A stretch of 13,032 nt of DNA from contig CALCXL010000582.1 in assembly GCA_937907595.1 (NCBI GenBank), positions 1 to 13,032 of the forward strand, in the 5' to 3' direction. The notes under the pieces are model-generated. The model did no database searches and was not told the DNA's origin. It saw only the letters and a program-made list of their open reading frames with translations. Positions 6,601 to 11,941 of this stretch are shown in pieces (positions within the stretch are counted from its first letter, which is position 1; every line of letters starts with the position of its first letter). A program made the position numbers and the translations under genes. Origin of the DNA: an uncultured Pseudomonadota bacterium. Lineage in GTDB: Bacteria; Myxococcota_A; UBA796; UBA9615.

Positions 6601-8703
6601 ACGGCCTTCCCGGGCTGCATCTTCGGCGCGGAGACCAACTGCGCCAACGGCATCGACGACGACGCCGACGGCCTGACGGACTGCAACGACTCGGACTGCG
6701 CCTTCAACCCGAACTGCGCCAACGGGGAGTTCGACTGCGCCGACGGCATCGACAACGACAGCGACGGCCGGGTGGACTGCGACGACAACGACTGCTCGGC
6801 GGACATCGCCTGCGTGGCGGCGGGCACCTGCAGCCCCATCGGCAACATCGGCTGCGGGGACGTGATCAGCGGCTCCAACAACATGGCCGGCAGCACCAAC
6901 CAGCAGGACGTCTACTGCGGGTACAACCCCGGCGGCTGGAGCGGGCCGGAGGTCAGCTGGATCTTCACCCCCCAGCACGACGGCGAGGTGGAGATCAGCT
7001 TGACCGGGCTGACGGCGGACCTGGACATCCAGGCGCTGGTGGACGACGGCGGCTGCGACCAGGACGACTGCGAGGCCAACGGCTGGAACCCGCCCCCGCA
7101 GCCCGAGTCCATGGACTGGTACGCGTTCGCGGGCACCCCCTACTACGTGCTCATCGACGGCTGGCAGGGCGCGGTCAGCAACTTCACGATGACGGTGCAG
7201 TGCACGCCCTCCTCGGAGACGGACTGCGACGACGCCATCGACAACGACGGCGACGGGAACCTGGACTGCGCGGACATCGACTGCCTGGGCAGCGCGGCCT
7301 GCCCCGAGCTTGCTTGCGACGACGGCGTGGACAACGACGCCGACGGCTTCATCGACTGCAACGACGTGGACTGCTTCGGCACGCCGACCTGCCTGCCGGA
7401 GCTCAACTGCGTCGACGGCATCGACAACGACCTGGACGGGGACACCGACTGCGCGGACGACGACTGCGACGCGGCGCCGGTCTGCGGGCCGGAGTCCGAC
7501 TGCGAAGACGCCGTGGACAACGACGGCGACGGAGCCATCGACTGCGACGACACCGACTGCGAGGACACCGACGCCTGCGCGCCCGTCTCCGGCTGCATGC
7601 CCTGGGAGCAGGACCTGACCTGCGGCTCGGTGGTGGCGGCCCACAACGGCGACGGCAGCAACCAGAGCGAGGAGTGGTGCAGCCAGGGCGGCTACACGGG
7701 CCCCGAGCAGTACTGGACCGTGATGTCGCCGACGGGCGGGTCGGTGGACGTGACCCTCAGCGGGCTCTCCGAGGACCTCGACCTGATCGCGGTCAACGCG
7801 GCCAGCGACGGGGGCTGCGACAGCGCGTCGTGCCGGGCCATCAACTTCGAGGTCGGCACGCTGCCGGAGACCATCAGCATCTCGACGCTGCCCGGCGTGC
7901 CGGTGTTCCTGGTGGTGGACGGCTTCGGCGGGGCCGAGTCCGACTACCTGTTGGACGTGTCGTGCCCCACGGGGCCGGGGCCGGAGGTCTGCGGAGACGG
8001 CCTGGACAACGACAACGACGGCGACGAGGACTGCTTCGACTCCGACTGCGCCGGGGACCCGGGCTGCTTGACGGAGACGGCCTGCGACGACAACTTCGAC
8101 AACGACGCCGACGGCCTGGCCGACTGCAACGACAGCGACTGCTTCGGGGAGGCGGGCTGCCCGCTGATCCTGTTCAGCTCGGTGGACGACGACCCCGCCG
8201 ACTTCGTGCACGTGCCGCGCACCAACCACAGCGCGGACTCGGTGTGGGAGTTGGGCGTGCCGGCCACCAGCAGCCAGAGCGGGAACGGCCCGCTGACGGC
8301 GCGCACCGGGACCGAGGCGTGGTGCACCGGCTGCGACACGTCGGTGGCCGAAGGGGGTCGCTTCAACGCGTGGATGGTGGCGCAGCCGTCGAGCTTCGAC
8401 CTCTCGGCGCTGACGACGGGCACGCTGGAGCTGACGTTCAGCCACTGGAAGGTGACGCCCCCCATCTGGCTGTTGGATCTGGCGTACGTGGAGGCCAGCG
8501 CGGACGGCGGAAACACCATCGACCAGCTCTGGGGGCCGGACGCCGCGAACACGTCGGGCTGGGAGACGGTGGGGCTGGACCTCTCCAGCTACCTGGGCGG
8601 GGACCTGATGTTCGGCTTCCGGCTGGACACGCTCAACGGCTTCGGCAACCCCGACGCCGACGGCTGGTACATCGAAGACGTCGAGCTGATCTGGTACCCC
8701 TGA
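3625..8703 (+). CDS. Giant surface lipoprotein with 22 Cys4/DxDxDG repeats, beta-sandwich modules and a C-terminal jelly-roll
   Basis: A 1,692-residue protein. The first 21 residues form a lipoprotein signal: Arg2, a Leu-rich core and the lipobox LAGC with C21 as the lipidated cysteine, followed by Glu. Residues about 40-150 resemble an ASH/choice-of-anchor-D beta domain (SLSIVND..., VDLTVVFAP). The rest alternates 22 short Cys/Asp repeats with four beta-sandwich modules and two ten-Cys modules, listed separately. Residues 1515-1692 form a jelly-roll resembling MAM/immune-inhibitor-A domains and ending in ADGWYIEDVELIWYP. The repeats suggest calcium-stabilised, disulfide-locked extracellular rods, so a structural, adhesive or ligand-binding surface role is likely. 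No enzymatic motif was found. GGAG at 3616-3619 supports the ATG. The coding strand uses no TTA, CTA or TCA codon. Four bases after its stop starts a GT-C-like membrane protein. Export and surface location are inferred; the ligand is unknown. Confidence 0.9.
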   Translation: MRNLTWTLLLLPLLALPLAGCEDVALGLHFDPAELLTPDARPNFTSSQSLSIVNDSGSGYQVNGLSFSAPDQAAADVFSVALADGGALPVFIASGASVDLTVVFAPLLVQEYSATLTATLTLEDFTLSGGGCSLGCGEDAPEDSTVFLSATVTGQGNAEASFEDCADGVDNDDDGLVDCDDPDCATDPGCAAVEDVCDDGLDNDEDGLIDCDDSDCRLDPACSEGVEICDDGLDNDGDGRVDCDDPDCVLDPACGIEFECPVQGGVTCNQGVQGNTEFGEDTWQSYCGIDQAPWTGPEHVWIFQPEVPGPVQVTLTAPGTDLDLTVLEAERADEVRCDTDRCVATSWSPPQAGPESLTFEAMPGMVYLIVADGFQGDAGEYELVVGCREDGAELDCGNGIDDDGDGVTDCADPDCFGDPNCIDQGSCLPIDVLQCPSGFINSSNGAPGNTNQVTDWCGNGFDGWTGPEVAYIFLPASSGTVQLSLEGLDEDLDMTVLLAEPGGPDGATCNPDLCVADAWEPGPNPEYLEFEAFAGQPYIIAIDGWQGAVSDFILFMECGGQFFEQDCADNLDNDGDALTDCADPDCFGDPNCGGPGGEICNDGADNDGDGLADCDDLEDCSTFPGCDSGGGDCCTDNGSPGCDNQLGEDCVCAMDPFCCNVAWDGLCADLFQDQCGGTCGGPDTEVCDDGVDNDNDGLVDCQDADCDGDPNCVGPGFEFNCGNGLDDDLDGAVDCDDFDCFFDPLCLAPGQEDCEDGVDNDGDGDVDCDDADCTFEAACDAGDGECCIDNGSPGCEDEAGEDCVCAADPFCCNVEWDALCADVYVDTCGGSCDGIEVCDNGLDDDADGLVDCDDLDCLGTPDCVGPGVEANCTNGIDDDGDGQTDCDDFDCFFDPSCLLLPEVDCDNNIDDDFDGLIDCSDPDCFADPLCNQPGVETNCANGIDDDGDGAIDCADGDCTADPNCNVVPFEISCTDGIDNDGDGDVDCDDSDCTAFPGCIFGAETNCANGIDDDADGLTDCNDSDCAFNPNCANGEFDCADGIDNDSDGRVDCDDNDCSADIACVAAGTCSPIGNIGCGDVISGSNNMAGSTNQQDVYCGYNPGGWSGPEVSWIFTPQHDGEVEISLTGLTADLDIQALVDDGGCDQDDCEANGWNPPPQPESMDWYAFAGTPYYVLIDGWQGAVSNFTMTVQCTPSSETDCDDAIDNDGDGNLDCADIDCLGSAACPELACDDGVDNDADGFIDCNDVDCFGTPTCLPELNCVDGIDNDLDGDTDCADDDCDAAPVCGPESDCEDAVDNDGDGAIDCDDTDCEDTDACAPVSGCMPWEQDLTCGSVVAAHNGDGSNQSEEWCSQGGYTGPEQYWTVMSPTGGSVDVTLSGLSEDLDLIAVNAASDGGCDSASCRAINFEVGTLPETISISTLPGVPVFLVVDGFGGAESDYLLDVSCPTGPGPEVCGDGLDNDNDGDEDCFDSDCAGDPGCLTETACDDNFDNDADGLADCNDSDCFGEAGCPLILFSSVDDDPADFVHVPRTNHSADSVWELGVPATSSQSGNGPLTARTGTEAWCTGCDTSVAEGGRFNAWMVAQPSSFDLSALTTGTLELTFSHWKVTPPIWLLDLAYVEASADGGNTIDQLWGPDAANTSGWETVGLDLSSYLGGDLMFGFRLDTLNGFGNPDADGWYIEDVELIWYP
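4402..7965 (+). repeat. Four diverged PPC-like beta-sandwich modules within the lipoprotein
   Basis: The modules span residues 260-387, 427-558, 1069-1193 and 1324-1447 (nucleotides 4402-4785, 4903-5298, 6829-7203 and 7594-7965). Each starts and ends with Cys. Each has a W/Y-[ST]-GPE motif (WTGPE, WTGPE, WSGPE, YTGPE), a [DE]DLD[LMI] or TDLDL strand, an internal Cys pair such as RCDTDRC or GCDQDDC, and a late VDG[FW]xG or IDGWQG turn. They resemble the PPC domain at the start of the window in strand motifs, but the Cys framework is their own. They are diverged copies rather than near-identical duplicates. Carbohydrate or protein binding would be guesswork. Confidence 0.78.
5521..6120 (+). repeat. 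Two ten-Cys modules flanking a three-unit repeat block in the lipoprotein
   Basis: Residues 633-679 (5521-5661) and 786-832 (5980-6120) are near-copies. Both show CC-x-DNGSPGC, then GEDCVCA, DPFCCNV and LCAD, ending in CGG-x-C, with ten Cys in 47 residues. They bracket the units at 687, 721 and 754, which suggests duplication of a larger module. Similar CC..GSPGC..DPFCC motifs occur in secreted proteins of myxobacteria and planctomycetes, without an assigned function that I know of. Confidence 0.8.
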
Positions 8704-8707
8704 TCCC

Positions 8708-9940
8708 GTGAACGCGGCGTCCTGGCGCGCGCCGGCCGGGGTCGCCTCCGCCGCGGCGCTCCTCCTGGCCGTGATGGCCTGGCGGGGCGAGCGTTGGCTG
8801 CTCGTCTTCGCGTCCATGGGCGACACCTGGGAGTACCTGGACGCGGCGGCCGGCCTGGCGGCGGGCAGCCTGCCCAAGACCATCCGCACCCTGGGCTACC
8901 CGGCGTTCCTGGCGGTGACGGCGGCGCCGATCGGGATCCTGGGCGTGCTCGCGGCGCAGGTGGTGCTCCTGGGCTGGACCGTGTGGCGGGTGCAAGGCTT
9001 CGCGGCGCGCCTGGCCCCCGACGCCAGGCCCGGGGCGCACCAGGCCGCCGCCGCCCTGGTGGGCCTGTTCTGCCTCGGTCACTCCGTCACCCTGATGACC
9101 GACTTCCTCTGCGCGCTGGCCGTGTTCTCGGCCTTCGACGCGGGCCTGCGGGACCGGCGGGGCGCCGCGTTCGGTTGGGGGCTGGCGGCGGCCCTGTTGC
9201 GCCCGACCTGGGCCATGGCGCCGCCCGTCGTGCTCCTCCTGGCCCTGTGGGACCGGCGCAGCGCGTGGTGGGCGCTGCTGGCCGGCCTGGTCCTGGGATT
9301 GGGGCTGTCGGTCGCCCACCAGCGCCACACCGCGGACACCTGGCGCCCCTCCCGGGTGGTCACCATGAACCTGCGCGGCTTCACCCAGACGGCGGCGCCC
9401 GGGCTCACGCCGACCTGCGATGCGCTGCGGGGCCCGGGAGGCGGCGCCGGTTCCGAGCCCGCCGACGCCGACCGCGGAGGAGCGGCCCCCCCTCAGCGGC
9501 GGGGGGATCTGGAGGCCTTCGCTCGACGCGTCGCCTCTGCGCCCGCCGCCCACGCCCGCCTCGCCGCGGGCATGGTCCTTCGCTACACCCTGGCCCCGGT
9601 GGAGCGTCCGGTGCACATCGTCTGGCAGATGAGCCGGGGCGGGGACGAGCCCCCCGACGCGGACAGCGCGGTCCAACGATCGGGCGACCACCCCCTGCCC
9701 CGCTGGGTCCGCGCGATCTGCTTCGTCCTCACCCTGCCCGCGCTCCTGCTCCTGGCCTGGCCCGCCGGCCGGCGCCGGGACCGCTGGATCCTCCCGATGG
9801 GCGTGGGGCTCTTCCTGGTGCTGGTGTCCACCATCGCGCCCTTCCAGGGGGAGCGCATGCGCCTGCCCGCCGTGCTGCTCCTGGCCGGCAACGCGGCCGC
9901 GAACCTGGAGCACCTGGTGCGGCGGTGGTGGCGGCGCTGA
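8708..9940 (+). CDS. Polytopic membrane protein, GT-C (PMT/ArnT-like) glycosyltransferase candidate
   Basis: 410 residues with about eight to ten hydrophobic segments. They include residues about 10-25, two or three between 60 and 125, two or three between 150 and 200, and three at the C-terminus (CFVLTLPALLLLAWPAG, LPMGVGLFLVLVSTIAPF, and the last about 30 residues). After the first segment comes MGDTWEYLDAAAG (D39, E42) and then RTLGYPAFLAV. This acidic first loop followed by GYP is typical of GT-C enzymes that use polyprenyl-phosphate sugars in the periplasm. A charged, Pro/Gly-rich loop (about residues 235-275) and the GERMRLPA motif near the end also fit. The start is GTG, four bases after the lipoprotein stop. 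There is no clear Shine-Dalgarno, so translational coupling is likely. The tight linkage suggests it may glycosylate the lipoprotein or its partner, which is inference. It could instead be a membrane protein of unknown function. Confidence 0.72.
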   Translation: MNAASWRAPAGVASAAALLLAVMAWRGERWLLVFASMGDTWEYLDAAAGLAAGSLPKTIRTLGYPAFLAVTAAPIGILGVLAAQVVLLGWTVWRVQGFAARLAPDARPGAHQAAAALVGLFCLGHSVTLMTDFLCALAVFSAFDAGLRDRRGAAFGWGLAAALLRPTWAMAPPVVLLLALWDRRSAWWALLAGLVLGLGLSVAHQRHTADTWRPSRVVTMNLRGFTQTAAPGLTPTCDALRGPGGGAGSEPADADRGGAAPPQRRGDLEAFARRVASAPAAHARLAAGMVLRYTLAPVERPVHIVWQMSRGGDEPPDADSAVQRSGDHPLPRWVRAICFVLTLPALLLLAWPAGRRRDRWILPMGVGLFLVLVSTIAPFQGERMRLPAVLLLAGNAAANLEHLVRRWWRR

Positions 9941-10042
9941 GGCTTCGAGCCGAACCCAGCGGAGGGGCGGCGGCTCCAAGACACGATGGCCGCGTCCCCC
10001 GATCGACCCCGCCCGCCCAGGCGGCCTCCCCCCGGCTCCGCC
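9941..10042. other. Short convergent gap
   Basis: About 100 bp separate the stop of the GT-C-like gene from the stop of the convergent kinase gene. Only weak GC-rich hairpins are visible and there is no T-run, so no terminator is called. Confidence 0.4.
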
Positions 10043-11857
10043 CTACCGCGCTCCCGCGTCCCGGCCTCCCGACGTCCTCGCGCCCGGAGCAGCGTCCCCC
10101 TCGGCGCCCCGCCCGGCCACCACCGCCACGAAGGGCGCCTCCGGCTTGCCGAAGCGCTGGACGTGGCCCCCGCGCCGCCGGAGCTCGAAGCAGTACTTCA
10201 GGGCCCCCTCCATCGCCGCAGTCGCCGGGACCTCGGCGCTCCAGCGGTCGCCGGGGCCCCGGGCCATGCGGTGTCGACGCCAGACGCCCCGCCCCTCGGC
10301 CAGCACGACGTCCACCGCCAGCAGGTCCTCCCCCCGCGCCTCCAGCGCGAAGGTGAGGTCGTCGCCGACGGTGCCGGCCTCCAGTGGGTGGGGCATGAAC
10401 ACCTCCAGCGGCGGCGGTGGGGGCGCGGGCCGGCTCTGGGCCGGAGAGGTCACGAGCGCGGGCGCCGAGGACGACGCGGGCGACGCAGGCGACGCGGGCG
10501 ACGCAGACGCTGGAGATGGCGCGGACCTGGAAGCCACGGACCCCGTCCGGGAGGCGGCGATCCGCTCCGCTCCCACCACCGCGCGCCAGGCTCGATCGTC
10601 GGCGGCGGGCGCCGGGGCCAGGCGATCGCCGACCACCACCCCCACGCCCAGAGCGAACCCGAACAGCCCCACCAGGGTGGCCAGGGCCCAGAAGCGCTCC
10701 CCCCGGCCCCCGCGCAGGCTGCGCACCGCGGTGCTGGAGAGCAGCTCGGGCGCCCTCCACGGCGCCGGAACCGGCTGCCCCGCCCGCAGGGGCTGGATCG
10801 CCCCCGAGGGCAGCGACGACGGGAGGGCCGGCGCGTGAGGCACCGGCACCGGCGCCCGTCCCCTGACCGAGCGCAGACCGCGAAAGCCCCGCCCCCGATC
10901 GGGCAGGCCGTGCACGAACTCCCGCAAGCTGGGCCCCGGGGGCAGACAGCGGCCGACCAGCTCCAGGGCCTCCAGCACCTCGTCAGCGCCCCCCCAGCGC
11001 AGGTCGGGGTCCTCCTGCAGGCAGCCGCGCAACACAAAGCCCAGACCCGGCACCAGCGCGTCCACGGCCCCCAGCACCGCCCGGTCGCCCAACAACTCGT
11101 CCACGTCCAGCACCGCGTGCACGGTCGCCGCCGGGCTGCCCCCCTGGAACAGCCGCTGGCCCATGACCACCTGGTACAGCACCGTGCCCAGGGAGAAGAG
11201 GTCGGACCGGGCGTCCACCTCGCCGCCGCGCGCCTGCTCGGGGGACATGTAGGCAGGAGTGCCCTTGGTCACGCCCGCCCGGGTGGTGACGCGGCTGATC
11301 ACGCTGGCCTTGGCGATGCCGAAGTCGGTGATCTTCGCGCGGCCTTCCCGATCGATGATCACGTTGGAGGGCTTGAGGTCCCGGTGCACGAAGCCAGCCG
11401 GCTTGCCGTCGGCCCGCAGCGAGTGCGCGTGGTCCAGGGCCTGGGCCAGCTGCCGGGCCAGCTCCACGGCCACGGTGGCCGGCGGTCGTCCCGCCCCCCG
11501 CAGCAGGTCGGACAGCTCGAGCCCGTCGACGAACTCCATGGAGATCCAGGGCTGACCGCCCGTGACCCCGTAGTCGTAGATCTCGACGATGCCGGGGTGG
11601 TGCAGCAAGGCGCCCAGCCGCGCTTCGGTGCGCAGGTCGATGCCCATGCGCGCGGTCGCGGCGAGCACGCTGGCGTGCAGCACCTTGAGGGCGATGCGTT
11701 TGCGGAAGCCGCCGGGGCCACGGAGTTCGGCCTCGAAGACCGCGCCCATGCCGCCCTGGCCCAGGAGGCCGACGAGGGTGAAGCGCCCGAACTCAGAGGG
11801 AAATCGGGTCTTTGGCCTGGCGGTCCCCACCGCGTCGGAGCGCAGCGCGTCGGGCAT
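10043..11857 (-). CDS. Transmembrane Ser/Thr protein kinase (Hanks type, PknB-like) with extracytoplasmic beta domain
   Basis: Phosphorylates Ser/Thr on unknown cytoplasmic targets. The 604-residue protein starts with a complete kinase domain (about 26-300). It has a P-loop GQGGMGAVFEAE, the ATP-anchoring K58 in IALKVLH, HRDLKPSN with catalytic D160, DFG with D178, GTPAYMSPEQ, and DARSDLFSLGTVLYQ. All catalytic residues are present, so it should be active. A Pro/Arg-rich linker (about 300-385) precedes one membrane helix (about 389-411). A Ser/Pro/Ala spacer leads to a beta-rich outer domain (about 484-587) with LKYCFELRRRGGHVQRFG and PFVAVV, resembling the Ig/E-set sensor-like ends of myxobacterial kinases. 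ATG at 11857 has a strong AGGAGG five bases upstream. The gene is divergent from an ATPase gene, with 84 bp between their starts. The kinase call is secure; ligand and substrate are unknown. Confidence 0.96.
   Translation of the reverse strand: MPDALRSDAVGTARPKTRFPSEFGRFTLVGLLGQGGMGAVFEAELRGPGGFRKRIALKVLHASVLAATARMGIDLRTEARLGALLHHPGIVEIYDYGVTGGQPWISMEFVDGLELSDLLRGAGRPPATVAVELARQLAQALDHAHSLRADGKPAGFVHRDLKPSNVIIDREGRAKITDFGIAKASVISRVTTRAGVTKGTPAYMSPEQARGGEVDARSDLFSLGTVLYQVVMGQRLFQGGSPAATVHAVLDVDELLGDRAVLGAVDALVPGLGFVLRGCLQEDPDLRWGGADEVLEALELVGRCLPPGPSLREFVHGLPDRGRGFRGLRSVRGRAPVPVPHAPALPSSLPSGAIQPLRAGQPVPAPWRAPELLSSTAVRSLRGGRGERFWALATLVGLFGFALGVGVVVGDRLAPAPAADDRAWRAVVGAERIAASRTGSVASRSAPSPASASPASPASPASSSAPALVTSPAQSRPAPPPPPLEVFMPHPLEAGTVGDDLTFALEARGEDLLAVDVVLAEGRGVWRRHRMARGPGDRWSAEVPATAAMEGALKYCFELRRRGGHVQRFGKPEAPFVAVVAGRGAEGDAAPGARTSGGRDAGAR
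10473..10508. repeat. Four-copy 9-bp tandem repeat in the kinase spacer
   Basis: GACGC(G/A)GGC is repeated at 10473, 10482 and 10491, with an imperfect fourth copy at 10500 (GACGCAGAC). On the coding strand it gives the Ser-Pro-Ala repeats of the spacer between the membrane helix and the outer domain. The 9-bp period keeps the frame, so copy-number change would alter spacer length only. Confidence 0.8.
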
Positions 11858-11941
11858 GAAGCCCTCCTGCTCTCTCCCACCTCACACCGTTCATGGTAGG
11901 GGTGAACCGCGCCGCCGCCCCCCCTTTTTTCCGGAACGCCC
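11858..11941. promoter_or_regulatory. Divergent promoter region of kinase and ATPase with an inverted repeat
   Basis: The 84-bp gap contains GTTCA (11889-11893) and TGAAC (11903-11907), perfect 5-bp arms separated by 9 bp, a layout common for dimeric regulators. It also holds seven C followed by six T (11918-11930) and the palindrome TTCCGGAA (11929-11936). No clear -35/-10 pair was found for either gene. The operator role is a guess from symmetry and position. Confidence 0.3.

Larger units (their letters stand above)
4117..8160 (+). repeat. 22-copy protein repeat, four Cys and one DxDxDG per unit
   Basis: Each unit reads like CDDGLDNDGDGRVDCDDPDC, then five residues and a fourth Cys. Cys fall at unit positions 1, 15, 20 and 26, and the DxDxDG loop at 6-11. 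First-Cys residues are 165, 197, 229 | 396 | 567, 600 | 687, 721, 754 | 838, 872, 905, 939, 973, 1006, 1038 | 1201, 1231, 1262, 1293 | 1456, 1487; bars mark intervening modules. The block pattern is 3-1-2-3-7-4-2, and unit spacing within blocks is 30-34 residues. The unit at 600 carries one extra residue (DDLEDC), and the unit at 567 has DGDA instead of DGDG. DxDxDG is a calcium-loop pattern seen in EF-hands and thrombospondin type-3 repeats. Four Cys per unit suggests two disulfides. Calcium binding is inferred. Confidence 0.9.

Noticed and set aside
6136..6820. Regular spacing of similar sequence that could suggest a CRISPR array
   Set aside because: The similar segments are coding, in frame, diverged at third positions and continuous with the protein repeat, with no constant repeat and unique-spacer structure.
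7200..8711. Off-frame plus-strand frame inside the lipoprotein gene
   Set aside because: It consists almost only of Arg/Leu/Gly/Asp runs that mirror the repeat DNA out of frame, and there is no start context.
3340..8889. Large minus-strand reading frame over the lipoprotein gene (Val/Ala/Asp-rich translation)
   Set aside because: It is the exact antisense of the repeat codons (GAC/GGC/GTC give GTC/GCC/GAC). It shows no domain motifs of its own, while the plus strand has a lipobox, conserved Cys and recognisable modules.
9986..11899. Long plus-strand frame opposite the kinase gene
   Set aside because: It is antisense to a kinase with all catalytic motifs and a strong ribosome site; its translation is Pro/Arg/His-rich low complexity.
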